From contig JAUICZ010000002.1 in NCBI GenBank assembly GCA_030429205.1, positions 335,249 through 399,248 on the forward strand: a stretch of 64,000 bases of DNA, given 5' to 3'. Positions 27,775-36,788 of this stretch are shown here, piece by piece. Position 1 is the first letter of the stretch, and every line of letters begins with the position of its first letter. Both the position numbers and the translations under genes were made by a program. Under the pieces are notes generated by a model. The model searched no databases. It was given only the letters and a program-made list of their open reading frames with translations, and had not been told where the DNA came from. This DNA comes from Bacteroidia bacterium (GTDB lineage Bacteria; Bacteroidota; Bacteroidia; Chitinophagales; Chitinophagaceae).

Positions 27775-28467
27775 ATGGAAGAGAAAATCATAATAGCGAT
27801 AGACGGACACTCATCTTGCGGCAAGAGTACATTAGCCAAAGACATGGCAAGAGAACTGGGTTATAAACACATAGACAGTGGAGCTATGTACAGAGCTATT
27901 ACCCTTCATTTTATTAGAAACAATGTAAACATTTCTGATACTGAAGAAGTAAAAGCAGCGCTGGATGGCGTAAAACTAAGCTTCGTATACAATGAGCTCA
28001 AACAAACATCAGAAATATGCCTGAACGGTGAAGATGTGGCACACCAGATACACGAAATGATAGTAGCTGAAAGAGTGAGCGATGTAGCTGCACTGAAAGA
28101 TGTTCGCGAGTATGCTGTAGAGCAGCAAAGAGCTATGGGCATAGAAAAAGGCATAGTAATGGACGGACGAGATATTGGCACTGTTGTATTTCCTGACGCG
28201 GAGCTTAAGTTGTTCATGACCGCAGATATGGATGTGAGAGCAAAAAGACGCTTTCAGGAGTTGTATGAAAAGAACCCTAACATTACTTACGAAGAAGTAA
28301 TGGCTAACATTCAAATGAGGGATTATATCGATAGCAATCGTGAAGAAAGTCCGTTAAGACAAGCTGAAGATGCGGTTGTGCTAAACAATGCCAAAATGAG
28401 TAGAGAAGAGCAGCTGAAAACAGCACTGGGTTGGGTAAAAGAAAGAACAGCTAAACTTGCTACATAA
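27775..28467 (+). CDS. cmk: Cytidylate kinase
   Basis: 230 aa. It phosphorylates CMP and dCMP. Walker A GHSSCGKST is at residues 11-19, followed by DSGAMYRAIT. The CMP-binding MDGRDIGTVVFPDA and lid REESPLRQAEDA are clear. Complete, normal length. The 94 bp in front hold no clear promoter. A terminator follows. Confidence 0.96.
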   Translation: MEEKIIIAIDGHSSCGKSTLAKDMARELGYKHIDSGAMYRAITLHFIRNNVNISDTEEVKAALDGVKLSFVYNELKQTSEICLNGEDVAHQIHEMIVAERVSDVAALKDVREYAVEQQRAMGIEKGIVMDGRDIGTVVFPDAELKLFMTADMDVRAKRRFQELYEKNPNITYEEVMANIQMRDYIDSNREESPLRQAEDAVVLNNAKMSREEQLKTALGWVKERTAKLAT

Positions 28468-28497
28468 AATCACCTTTAAATAATTTCTCTTTTTCAG

Positions 28498-28533
28498 ATT
28501 GACTTGCCAATTTTGAGCAAGTCAATTTTATTT
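28498..28533 (+). terminator. Terminator after cmk
   Basis: ATTGACTTGC (28498-28507) and GCAAGTCAAT (28517-28526) are followed by TTTATTT. Confidence 0.88.
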
Positions 28534-28534
28534 A

Positions 28535-30211
28535 ATGCACATGACGAATAGCCAAATATCAGATCATTTCACATTACTGTCTAAACTAATGGACATACAC
28601 GGAGAAGATGCCTTCAGAGCTAAAAACTATAGTGTAGCGGCCTATTATATAGACAAGCTGCCTCGCCAGGCAGAGGAGATGGATGATGCTGAACTATTTA
28701 ACACAAAAGGAATAGGCAAAAGTACTGGTGCAAAAATTCGAGAGTTGATAGAAACAGGCAAACTACAGGCTTTAGAAGACATTATGACTAAAACACCGTC
28801 AGGCGTTTTAGATATGATGCAAATAAAGGGCTTAGGTCCTAAAAAAATCGCACTTATATGGAAGGAGATGGGCATTGAAAGTGTCGGAGAACTAGAATAT
28901 GCATGTCATGAAAACCGACTATCAACTTACAAAGGCTTTGGTGCTAAAACACAACAAAGCATCATTGACAATATTGCCTTTATCAGAGCCAATCAAAACT
29001 TTAGGTTGTGGGCAGAAGTAGAGGATATTTCTAACATGCTTATCTCTCAGCTGGGAAAAGCCAACCCCGGTAAACTTTTTTCTTTGACAGGGGCAATACG
29101 CAGGCAATTACCTACCCTTGAATATATAGACTTTATTACCGATACTGAAAAGGAAACTATCAAACAGCAGTTTGGCGTAACAAAAGGAGTAGAGATAACG
29201 GAAGAAGGAGAACTGCTTTTAGTGCAGGCTCCTAACCAACTACTTATTCGTGTACATTTTTCTGACACTCGAAGCTTTTATAAAAACCTATTCATAACTA
29301 CTGCTAATGAAGATTTCTTAACTGCATTCAATATGCAGTATACCTTACCAACAAACCCTAATAACGAAGCAGAAATTTTTGAGCAAAACAACCTGCAGTA
29401 TATTCACCCGGCACAAAGAGAAACAGCAGAAATACTGAATATTGCTGCCCAACAAAAACTCCCGACACTCATACAAACAGAGGATATAAAATCTATTATA
29501 CACTCCCACTCTACATGGAGTGACGGTGCAGATACTATAGACGCAATGGCCAAAGCTTGTATTGAAAAAGGGTATGAATACATGGTGATTAGCGACCACT
29601 CTCAAGCTGCCTTTTATGCTAATGGTTTAACGCCCGAGCGAATTGCACAACAACATCATGAAATAGACCAGATAAATGATAAGTTAGCACCATTTAAAAT
29701 TTTCAAAAGCATAGAAGTTGATATACTGAATGATGGAAGTTTAGATTATAGTGACGATGTATTAGCCACTCTTGATCTTGTTATAGCATCAGTACATACT
29801 AACCTGAAAATGACCGAAGCAAAGGCTATGGACCGTGTGTTGAAAGCAATACGCAATCCGTACACTACAATACTGGGTCACCCAACGGGCAGGTTATTGT
29901 TATCACGCGAAGGCTATCCATTATACCACAAGGTAATCATTGATGAATGTGTAAAAAACAATGTGGTAATTGAAATAAACGCTCACCCACGTCGTTTAGA
30001 TTTAGACTGGCAGTATATTAAATATGCTATTGAAGCAGGCGCTACCCTCTCCATCAACCCGGATGCACATGCGATTACCGGCTATCACGATGTACACTAT
30101 GGTGTATTAGCCGCACAAAAAGGCGGGCTTACCAAAGAGCGCAACCTAAGTAGTTATACGCTAAAGGAGTTTGAGGAGTTTTTAGCTAAATACAAACAAA
30201 AGCTTTCATGA
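28535..30211 (+). CDS. PolX-like protein: helix-hairpin-helix plus PHP phosphoesterase
   Basis: 558 aa. The N-terminal 150 residues match the PolX 8-kDa/fingers region with two hairpin motifs (NTKGIGKSTGAKI and QIKGLGPKKIALI). The palm region (about 160-310) is degenerate: the expected GSxRRxxxxxxDxD appears as TGAIRRQLPTLEYIDFIT, keeping at most one of the two metal-binding Asp. The C-terminal PHP domain (about 320-558) is intact, with HSHSTWSDG, ISDHSQAA, ASVHTN, GHPTGR and NPDAHAI. It is probably a nuclease with little or no polymerase activity, in base-excision repair. An ATG two codons downstream is an equal start candidate. Confidence 0.87.
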   Translation: MHMTNSQISDHFTLLSKLMDIHGEDAFRAKNYSVAAYYIDKLPRQAEEMDDAELFNTKGIGKSTGAKIRELIETGKLQALEDIMTKTPSGVLDMMQIKGLGPKKIALIWKEMGIESVGELEYACHENRLSTYKGFGAKTQQSIIDNIAFIRANQNFRLWAEVEDISNMLISQLGKANPGKLFSLTGAIRRQLPTLEYIDFITDTEKETIKQQFGVTKGVEITEEGELLLVQAPNQLLIRVHFSDTRSFYKNLFITTANEDFLTAFNMQYTLPTNPNNEAEIFEQNNLQYIHPAQRETAEILNIAAQQKLPTLIQTEDIKSIIHSHSTWSDGADTIDAMAKACIEKGYEYMVISDHSQAAFYANGLTPERIAQQHHEIDQINDKLAPFKIFKSIEVDILNDGSLDYSDDVLATLDLVIASVHTNLKMTEAKAMDRVLKAIRNPYTTILGHPTGRLLLSREGYPLYHKVIIDECVKNNVVIEINAHPRRLDLDWQYIKYAIEAGATLSINPDAHAITGYHDVHYGVLAAQKGGLTKERNLSSYTLKEFEEFLAKYKQKLS

Positions 30212-30212
30212 A

Positions 30213-31139
30213 TTATTTCATATAAGTATTCATGAGTTTAATAAACTCATCCTGCTGGTCTATAAAAACACTGTGCGATGCATTTTCTACTACCATAAGT
30301 TTAGACTTACCAATAGCATCGCTTATTGCCTGAAGCTGTATTGAATCGAACAGCCCATCGTCTTTACCATAGATACCATAAACAGGTACTTTATCCTTTA
30401 GCTGCTTTAACCTGTTGTACATCACCAGTGTCGTGTAGTGTTCATTATCATAAAACCCTTTTACAGGATCCTGAGTCATGTACGATGCTTGTTTAATATC
30501 CTCAGACTGTTTCATATCAGCCTTAATTTTTTTTGTATTATCTGCTGGATGCTCTGTACTATACAGTCCACTGGCCATTGCATGCATAAAGCAGTAATTA
30601 GCATATATTATCGAAGTAGAATCCATTGATTCTAACATCTTCAGGTAGTTCAATTGTTGCTGTTTATTGCTTTTCGTATAGGAGTCTCTGGCATTCTTCA
30701 AAATAGCTTTAAATGTTTGCGGAAAGCTCATCGGTGCACCAACAAGAATAAGGTTGTTTACCTTACCTGGATATTTTTCAGCATATACCAAGCCTAACGT
30801 TCCTCCCCAGCTATGACCAATAAGACTCGCATTTTCTACCCCATACTTTTTATACACCTCATCCATATCTGAAATAGCCTCTTCAAATGTGTATTTACTA
30901 TTCTTCATACTATCAGAACGTCCGCAACCTCTTTGATCGAAGACTATTACATGAAACCCTTCTTCTGCCAACCTCTGCGCGGTAGACGCTTCAAATGTAA
31001 ATGAGTTATAACCCGGTCCGCCATGAAGAAATATAATGACTGGGTTGCTCTTGTCCCCAAAAGCTTTGCTGTACATCTGCCCGAATGTGTTATGTACTGC
31101 AGCAATAACTAACAGGAGTAATAATATCGACCTTTTCAT
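30213..31139 (-). CDS. Exported alpha/beta hydrolase (proline-iminopeptidase-like)
   Basis: 308 aa with a signal peptide (KRSILLLLLVIAAVHNTFGQ). The fold signatures are clear: oxyanion HGGPGYNSFTFE, DQRGCGRSD, nucleophile elbow GHSWGG (Ser near 108), acid in YGKDDGLFD and His in ENASHSVFID. HGGPG and DQRGCGRSD are typical of prolyl aminopeptidase-like S33 enzymes. It acts in the periplasm or outside. Its stop abuts that of the PolX-like gene tail to tail. Confidence 0.88.
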   Translation of the reverse strand: MKRSILLLLLVIAAVHNTFGQMYSKAFGDKSNPVIIFLHGGPGYNSFTFEASTAQRLAEEGFHVIVFDQRGCGRSDSMKNSKYTFEEAISDMDEVYKKYGVENASLIGHSWGGTLGLVYAEKYPGKVNNLILVGAPMSFPQTFKAILKNARDSYTKSNKQQQLNYLKMLESMDSTSIIYANYCFMHAMASGLYSTEHPADNTKKIKADMKQSEDIKQASYMTQDPVKGFYDNEHYTTLVMYNRLKQLKDKVPVYGIYGKDDGLFDSIQLQAISDAIGKSKLMVVENASHSVFIDQQDEFIKLMNTYMK

Positions 31140-31230
31140 TTATACAGTTTTCGTTGTTTCATGAGTTAAATCATTTTAAAGCTTGACTTAACTCATAGAA
31201 GAGACATAAGATATACATTAATTTCAGATC

Positions 31231-31809
31231 ATGAAGAAACTCTTTCGCTTTATGATCATAACAACCGCATCCATTTTGGCAATATGGATAATACTTACCA
31301 TTTGGGCAGAATTACCTAAGGGATCAGATAAAGAATGGATTTTGGGTAATAATAGCAGCAATAAAAAAGCACTCGTAGTGTATAACCCGGATCTGTTTTA
31401 CAACTTAGACGAGCAGGTTTGCAAAGCTGCTGCAGAGGTTCTTGCCGAAAAACAGTATCATGTAACGGTTACTACTGTAGCCGCAGCTAAAAGTATTGTA
31501 ACTTCCGATTATAACCTTTACATAGTATGTGCAAACACTTACAACTGGCGCCCGGATTGGCCAACAACTAGCTTCATCAAAAGCACAAACTTAAAAGACA
31601 AACATGTTATGGCTATTACTTTAGGTTCCGGTTCTACTAAAGTCTCTCAAAAACACCTGGAAGAAAAAATCAAAAAAGCAGGTGGACACCTTTTAGCATC
31701 ACGTTCGCTGTGGCTCATGCGCCCCAATGATGAGACAAGGATTAAGGAAAAGAATGTAAAGGTGGGTATTTCTATGACCAAAAGCTGGGTAAAAGAAGTC
31801 ATTCAGTAA
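31231..31809 (+). CDS. Membrane-anchored flavodoxin-like protein of unknown function
   Basis: 192 aa. An N-terminal membrane helix (ITTASILAIWIILTIW) precedes a soluble domain beginning KKALVVYNPDLFYNLDEQ. The strand-helix alternation and a GSGST loop near residue 130 suggest a flavodoxin-like fold. The usual FMN phosphate loop is not evident, so redox function is only a guess. It is divergent from the hydrolase gene; the 91 bp between them should hold both promoters. Confidence 0.6.
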   Translation: MKKLFRFMIITTASILAIWIILTIWAELPKGSDKEWILGNNSSNKKALVVYNPDLFYNLDEQVCKAAAEVLAEKQYHVTVTTVAAAKSIVTSDYNLYIVCANTYNWRPDWPTTSFIKSTNLKDKHVMAITLGSGSTKVSQKHLEEKIKKAGGHLLASRSLWLMRPNDETRIKEKNVKVGISMTKSWVKEVIQ

Positions 31810-31870
31810 TATTTATCCACAATTGCAAACCATGGACTATACTCCACCCCTTATACTTGTATAAAAACTA

Positions 31871-32425
31871 ATGCAAGAAAAAGAATTAGCACCGGGGCAA
31901 CTAATAGAACAATCTCTACTCGATTCGCGCAAAGTATTTTTGTGGGGTGCGGTAGAAGACAAAACTGCTAGAAAAGTAGTAGATCAATTACAATATTTAT
32001 CTGTAATAGACGAAAATGCACCAATACATTTCCATATCAACAGTCCGGGAGGTGTTGTCACATCTGGTTTTGCGATATACGATATAATGAACATTATAAA
32101 AACGCCCGTGTATACCTACTGCATAGGATTTGCAGCATCAATGGGTTCAATATTACTATCTGCAGGCGAGAAAGGGCACAGATACATATACCCAACTGCT
32201 GAAGTGATGATACATCAACCCGGAGCAGGTGGCTTTCAAGCAACCTATGCCGACATAGAGATACATGCAAAACATATTATGAAGACCAAAGAAGTCAGTG
32301 CCAGAATATTAGCTGACAACTGTAGTAAAACCGTAAAAGAAATATATACGGATTTTGACCGCGATTACTGGATGGATGCAACGGCTGCAGTAGAATACGG
32401 CATTGTTGATAAGATTGTTAGCTAG
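31871..32425 (+). CDS. clpP: ClpP-family serine protease (paralogue without clpX beside it)
   Basis: 184 aa, slightly short for ClpP. The catalytic triad is intact: Ser90 in GFAASMGS, His115 in VMIHQPGAG and Asp163 in DFDRDYWM. INSPGG and YGIVDKIVS are also as in the family. ClpP forms double heptameric rings that degrade proteins fed by Clp ATPases. There is no clpX or tig next to it and the sequence is divergent (YCIGFAAS, GGFQATYADIE). I take it as a stand-alone second ClpP. Its stop overlaps that of the convergent MerR gene. Confidence 0.9.
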   Translation: MQEKELAPGQLIEQSLLDSRKVFLWGAVEDKTARKVVDQLQYLSVIDENAPIHFHINSPGGVVTSGFAIYDIMNIIKTPVYTYCIGFAASMGSILLSAGEKGHRYIYPTAEVMIHQPGAGGFQATYADIEIHAKHIMKTKEVSARILADNCSKTVKEIYTDFDRDYWMDATAAVEYGIVDKIVS

Positions 32426-32820
32426 GCTGCAAGAGACATCTCAGGTAAATCAAGAATTTTAGTTTGCTCTTCTTCCATCAAACTATATAACTCTCTATTG
32501 AGTTTAAGCTTGATATCGTGCAACTTCTCTATCTCTTCATCCACACCCGACAGCTTTATTTCAATCAGCTTAATGAGCTTAGAAATGTCTAACACTTTAA
32601 TAGACTGCAATACAACCAACTCTCTGATTTCTTCTAGCGTAAAACCAAGCTCTTTGTACTTCTTCAACGTTTTTAGGAGTAGAAGTGTTTCTTCCGGATA
32701 ATCTTTATAGTTGTTTTCGCGGCGTGCTTTTTTAGGCAGAACTATCAAACCGATCTTTTCATAATACCTGATGGTATCTCTTGAAAAACCAGACCGTTTT
32801 GATAGTTCTCCTATAAGCAT
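32422..32820 (-). CDS. MerR-family transcriptional regulator
   Basis: 132 aa. The winged helix-turn-helix IGELSKRSGFSRDTIRYYEKIGLIV is at the N-terminus, followed by a long coiled coil (about 75-120) for dimerisation. No cysteine ligand set of a metal-responsive MerR is visible, so the effector is unknown. It starts 6 bp after the ppa gene ends on the same strand, so the two may be co-transcribed. Confidence 0.9.
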   Translation of the reverse strand: MLIGELSKRSGFSRDTIRYYEKIGLIVLPKKARRENNYKDYPEETLLLLKTLKKYKELGFTLEEIRELVVLQSIKVLDISKLIKLIEIKLSGVDEEIEKLHDIKLKLNRELYSLMEEEQTKILDLPEMSLAA

Positions 32821-32826
32821 ATCTTA

Positions 32827-33363
32827 TTATTTACCGAATTTCTCTTTGTAATCCTGAATGCTCTGATTTACAATTTCCATGGCTGTTTCCTTATCCTGAA
32901 AATCGTCTACAACAACGGTCTTGTTTTCCAGATTCTTGTAACTCTCAAAGAAGCTACGCAACTCTCTGATCCAGTGTTCCGGAAGGTCTGTTATATCCTT
33001 CATATGTATCACACTCATATCGTGCGTAGCAACAGCAATGATCTTGTCATCCATTTCACCATTGTCCATCATCCTCATAGCGCCAATAACATTTGCCTCT
33101 ACAATACACATAGGTACAATGGTGCTTTGTGACAATACTAATATATCAAGAGGGTCTCCATCATCACAATATGTTTGCGGTATAAAGCCATAGTTAGCCG
33201 GATAGTTTACAGATGAGTATAATACTCTATCAAGTATCAACATACCCGAATCTTTGTCTAATTCATATTTTGCTCTTGAATTCTTAGGAATCTCTATTAT
33301 CCCATTCACCGTTTCCGGCACATTATTTCCTGTTGACACCTCGTGCCATGGATGCTGCATCAT
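32827..33363 (-). CDS. ppa: Inorganic pyrophosphatase, family I
   Basis: 178 aa. It hydrolyses pyrophosphate from biosynthetic reactions. The metal-binding signature [10 protein letters not shown] is intact. Upstream [11 protein letters not shown] and [13 protein letters not shown] are as in the family, with VATHDMSV and the [11 protein letters not shown] end. A TACTTTTG box just upstream on the reverse strand may be its -7 element. Confidence 0.95.
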   Translation of the reverse strand: MMQHPWHEVSTGNNVPETVNGIIEIPKNSRAKYELDKDSGMLILDRVLYSSVNYPANYGFIPQTYCDDGDPLDILVLSQSTIVPMCIVEANVIGAMRMMDNGEMDDKIIAVATHDMSVIHMKDITDLPEHWIRELRSFFESYKNLENKTVVVDDFQDKETAMEIVNQSIQDYKEKFGK

Positions 33364-33390
33364 AATATTCTAGTATTAGCCGCAAAAGTA

Positions 33391-33419
33391 AAAAAGGTGC
33401 GGCAATGCCACACCTTTTA
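33391..33419 (-). terminator. Terminator after the thiolase gene
   Basis: AAAAGGTG-C-GGCA and TGCC-A-CACCTTTT form a stem followed on the reverse strand by TTTTTTAC. Confidence 0.8.
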
Positions 33420-33440
33420 ATAAAAATTTTTATTCTGTAA

Positions 33441-34619
33441 TTACATTTTCTCTATTACAACAGCACTAGCACCACCACCACCATTACAGATGCCGGCTGC
33501 ACCATATTGTGCATTATTTTGATGTAATACATTAATTAGTGTTACAAGTATACGAGCACCGCTACAACCTAAAGGATGCCCTAAAGAAACTGCACCACCA
33601 TTTACATTCACTTGTTCAGGCTTTAAGTTCATTTTCTCCATGTTAGCTAACCCTACAACACTAAATGCTTCGTTTAACTCATAATAGCTAATATCATCCA
33701 TTTTTAAACCTGCTTTTTCAACCGCTTTTGGCACTGCAAGCGCAGGAGATGTAGTAAACCACTCAGGTGCCTGTGCAGCATCTGCATACGACTTAATTTT
33801 TGCTATTGGCTTTAAGCCTAATGCCTCTGCTTTCTCTTTGCTAACTAACACCAATGCAGCAGCTCCATCATTCATTGTACTTGCATTTGCAGCAGTAACA
33901 GAACCATCTTTCTGGAATGCAGAACGTAATGCAGGTATTTTCTCAAATTTTACATTAAAAGGCTCTTCATCTTTTGCAAAAACTATCGGATCTCCTTTAC
34001 GTTGAGGAACCTCAACCGGTACTATCTCGTTCTCAAACTTACCACCCTCTACTGAAGCCTGACTACGCTTGTAACTTTCAATAGCAAAGTTATCTTGAGC
34101 CTCACGAGTAATGTTACATTCACTCGCACAAAGCTCTGCAGCATTACCCATTGGGTAATCGTTGTATACATCGGTAAGACCATCTTTAGCCAAACCATCT
34201 ATCATAGTAATGTTGCCGTATTTGTTACCCCAACGTTGTTTATCGTTGTAAAAAGGTACATTACTCATGCTTTCCATACCACCGGCAACAACAACATCCG
34301 CATCGCCTAACATGATGGCTTGAGCACCTTGCATAACAGCCTTCATACCACTTGCACATACTTTATTCACTGTTGTACATGGTACAGAATCAGGTACACC
34401 TGCAAAAATAGCAGCCTGACGTGCCGGAGCTTGACCTAAATTGGCTTGCATAACACAGCCCATCAAAACTTCATTAACATCTTCGGTTTTTACACCTGCT
34501 TTTTCCAATGCTCCTTTTATAGCAATAGAACCTAGCTTAGTAGCTGAAAAGCCTTTTAAAGATCCGCCCCAGCTTCCCATAGCAGTACGTACAGCTGACA
34601 CGATATAAACTTCTTTCAT
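33441..34619 (-). CDS. Acetyl-CoA C-acetyltransferase (thiolase)
   Basis: 392 aa, complete thiolase. The nucleophile Cys88 is in TTVNKVCASGMKA. The second half has NASTMNDGAAALVLVS, YELNEAFSVV, the His in GGAVSLGHPLGCSGAR (with the second Cys) and the CNGGGGASAVVIE end. It catalyses acetyl-CoA condensation or cleavage of 3-ketoacyl-CoA; direction cannot be read. Single gene bounded by a terminator, with a TACATTTG box shortly upstream. Confidence 0.95.
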   Translation of the reverse strand: MKEVYIVSAVRTAMGSWGGSLKGFSATKLGSIAIKGALEKAGVKTEDVNEVLMGCVMQANLGQAPARQAAIFAGVPDSVPCTTVNKVCASGMKAVMQGAQAIMLGDADVVVAGGMESMSNVPFYNDKQRWGNKYGNITMIDGLAKDGLTDVYNDYPMGNAAELCASECNITREAQDNFAIESYKRSQASVEGGKFENEIVPVEVPQRKGDPIVFAKDEEPFNVKFEKIPALRSAFQKDGSVTAANASTMNDGAAALVLVSKEKAEALGLKPIAKIKSYADAAQAPEWFTTSPALAVPKAVEKAGLKMDDISYYELNEAFSVVGLANMEKMNLKPEQVNVNGGAVSLGHPLGCSGARILVTLINVLHQNNAQYGAAGICNGGGGASAVVIEKM

Positions 34620-34776
34620 AGAATTGAATATTTTTAAAGACTGCCAAATGTAAGGAAAAAAGCAGTGAATATTAAGAGTGATAGAGAGCTACTATAGCAG
34701 TATAATATTCAAGTAGTTATTGAACTATCATTATATAGGGTTAATGTAAATATTATCGTATCTTTACATATACCTT

Positions 34777-35451
34777 TTGAGAAAAAAACTAATACATATT
34801 ACCCTCATTTTAGTGTGCTTTTGTAGTAATATAATTGCAGGAGAAACTGATTCCCCTGTAGATGACATATACAACGGCATACATTTCACTAATCATACAA
34901 AACTTGACAAAAATGTATTTGCTATAGCTTACAAAGGATACCTGAAACTCAAGCAAGAGCAGCGTGTAAATACTGAAAAGGACATACTTACAATTTGTGA
35001 TTTTAGGTTATCTGCAAATAAATATCGTATTTGGGTGATAGACCTTACAAGTAACGAAGTAATGGTAAACGACTACGTTGCTCATGGACAAGGATCCGGA
35101 GAAGAATATGCAACAGCTTTTTCTAATAAAAACGGCTCCCATCAATCAAGTTTAGGATTTTACATCACAGGTAATACATACACCGGCAAACATGGCAACT
35201 CCCTTTACTTGCATGGCATGGATAAAGGATATAACTCTGAAGCATACAAACGAGCTATTGTAATGCACGGAGCAGGCTATGTAAGTAAGGATTTTGTATT
35301 AGGAACAGGAAGACTGGGCAGAAGCTGGGGTTGCCCTGCTCTAAGTAATGAGATATCTGACAAGGTGATCAATTTGATTAAAGATGGTACCTGTCTGTTT
35401 ATTTACTATCCTGATCAAAAGTATCTGAATACCTGTTACTGGCTACATTAA
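34777..35451 (+). CDS. Murein L,D-transpeptidase catalytic-domain protein (YkuD-like)
   Basis: 224 aa. A signal peptide is followed from about residue 65 by the domain with YLHGMDKG, His164 in VMHGAGYVS and Cys186 in RSWGCPALS, the catalytic His/Cys of L,D-transpeptidase-like folds. It likely crosslinks or trims peptidoglycan in the periplasm. No ATG gives a full signal peptide; the frame starts at TTG 34777 (RKKLIHITLILVC), which I accept. It converges on the alkyltransferase-like gene with one base between stops. Confidence 0.88.
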   Translation: MRKKLIHITLILVCFCSNIIAGETDSPVDDIYNGIHFTNHTKLDKNVFAIAYKGYLKLKQEQRVNTEKDILTICDFRLSANKYRIWVIDLTSNEVMVNDYVAHGQGSGEEYATAFSNKNGSHQSSLGFYITGNTYTGKHGNSLYLHGMDKGYNSEAYKRAIVMHGAGYVSKDFVLGTGRLGRSWGCPALSNEISDKVINLIKDGTCLFIYYPDQKYLNTCYWLH

Positions 35452-35452
35452 C

Positions 35453-35803
35453 TTATAGCTCTAACTCTTTCAAGGGATCCCAAAACAACTGTTTAAAATT
35501 CACGACAACATCATCTACTATCACTACCCCCTCCTTTTCTAAAAGTTGCTGCATTTTTTCAGGAGGATCAAAATGATGTTTGCCGGAAAGCAAACCATTA
35601 CGGTTAACGACTCTATGAGCAGGCACATGGGGCTTTACACTTGTTGACAGATTCATAGCATAACCTACCATTCTGGCACCAGATTTTAACCCTACAGCAG
35701 CTGCTACAGCACCATATGATGTTACTCGTCCTTTAGGCACCAATCTTACAAGGTCGTATATAGCACCATATATATGCGTTCTATCAACTTGTTTCTTTGC
35801 CAT
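35453..35803 (-). CDS. Alkyltransferase-like protein (ATL), cysteine-less MGMT homologue
   Basis: 116 aa. It resembles the C-terminal domain of O6-alkylguanine-DNA alkyltransferase (VPKGRVTSYGAVAAAVGLKSGARMVGYAM), but the active-site PCHRV is VPAHRVVNRNG with Ala62 in place of Cys. ATL proteins bind O6-alkylguanine lesions without repairing them and hand them to nucleotide excision repair. Its start overlaps the DUF5522-like gene by 20 bp. Confidence 0.9.
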   Translation of the reverse strand: MAKKQVDRTHIYGAIYDLVRLVPKGRVTSYGAVAAAVGLKSGARMVGYAMNLSTSVKPHVPAHRVVNRNGLLSGKHHFDPPEKMQQLLEKEGVVIVDDVVVNFKQLFWDPLKELEL

Positions 35804-35975
35804 TATTTTTCCTGGCTTCTAACAATTTACTGCGTTTCACATCAGGTACATTTTCATATTCGTAAGGACAGTGTTTACACCCTCTTCCACAACAAGAACC
35901 TCTTTCTAAGTGAAACTTTTCTGTAAAAACCAGAAACCCCTCTTCGTTTATGTAATAGTTATCCTCTTGAGACAA
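35784..35975 (-). CDS. Small Cys-rich protein (DUF5522-like)
   Basis: 63 aa. The core ERGSCCGRGCKHCPYEY has four cysteines in a metal-knuckle arrangement typical of the small DUF5522 family. Function unknown. It overlaps trmB by 17 bp upstream and the ATL gene by 20 bp downstream, making a tightly packed three-gene unit on tRNA and DNA methylation themes. Confidence 0.8.
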   Translation of the reverse strand: MSQEDNYYINEEGFLVFTEKFHLERGSCCGRGCKHCPYEYENVPDVKRSKLLEARKNNGKETS

Positions 35976-36663
35976 TTGCCTTATGTTTTTTATGTCTTTC
36001 AGGTATGTCTATTTCTTCATCAGGTAGTTTAAAAGAAATATAGTTTATTATACGCCCTTCAGCCAGATGCATTTCTTCATAAAATGTTTTTATAGCTAAA
36101 GCCCCTGTTGCTTTCCCTTTGCCGTAAATATCTTGAATATCTTCTACTATAACACAACCTGTCTCTTTTATCATTTCGTGTGTATAGTCGTATAGTTCTT
36201 TTGAATCTGTTTTGAGGTTTACTGTGCCGCCTTTTTTTAGTATTCTTTGGTATCTGTATAGAAAACGCGGGTGTGTGAGTCTGTTATTTTCTCTGGAGTC
36301 TCTCAAAAACGGGTCTGGAAATATGATCCATATTTTTTCAACTTCTCCCTGTTCAAAATAATCCTCTATCTGTAATATATGAGTACGCAAAAAAGAAACG
36401 TTACTCAACTCTTCATCTAATGCTTGCTTTGCTCCTATATAAATACGGTTGCCTTTTACATCAACCCCTATAAAATTTCTATCCTGATGTTCTCTACCAA
36501 GATTTACGCTATACTCCCCTTTTCCACATGCAAGTTCTAGTGTTATTGGATTACTATTTCCAAAAAACTCGCCCCATTTACCTTTTATACCTTCAGGGTA
36601 TTGTAACACATTCTTGAATTCATCTATAGCTCTGAATCTTATCAACTTTTTCTGCCCCATCAT
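35959..36663 (-). CDS. trmB: tRNA (guanine-N7-)-methyltransferase TrmB
   Basis: 234 aa. It methylates G46 of tRNA. The SAM-binding block LELACGKGEYSVNLG, FIGVDVKGNRIYIG, and the catalytic IWIIFPDPFLRDSRENNRLTHPRFL match the family. I start at the ATG at 36663: the frame extends to a TTG at 36678, but those codons contain the -7 box TATCTTTG. A second ATG follows directly at 36660. Confidence 0.93.
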   Translation of the reverse strand: MMGQKKLIRFRAIDEFKNVLQYPEGIKGKWGEFFGNSNPITLELACGKGEYSVNLGREHQDRNFIGVDVKGNRIYIGAKQALDEELSNVSFLRTHILQIEDYFEQGEVEKIWIIFPDPFLRDSRENNRLTHPRFLYRYQRILKKGGTVNLKTDSKELYDYTHEMIKETGCVIVEDIQDIYGKGKATGALAIKTFYEEMHLAEGRIINYISFKLPDEEIDIPERHKKHKAIVSRG

Positions 36664-36664
36664 G

Positions 36665-36672
36665 CAAAGATA
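36665..36672 (-). promoter_or_regulatory. -7 box directly before trmB
   Basis: TATCTTTG on the reverse strand ends 1 bp before the first ATG, implying a leaderless or nearly leaderless message if used. No TTG at the ideal spacing is seen. Confidence 0.45.
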
Positions 36673-36788
36673 ATTCAAATGACAAACTGCAGACGTAGAT
36701 TTGGTGTCGAAAAATTTTTAATGATATCTATTAGTAATATATCTTATAGTTTTTACTTAAATTAGTATACTATTTCACATGTAATCAA

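Noticed and set aside
30211..30213. Convergent genes touching end to end (also 16696/16697, 35451/35453, 53154-53167) as unusual structure
   Set aside because: Tail-to-tail packing recurs along the whole core and needs no special explanation.
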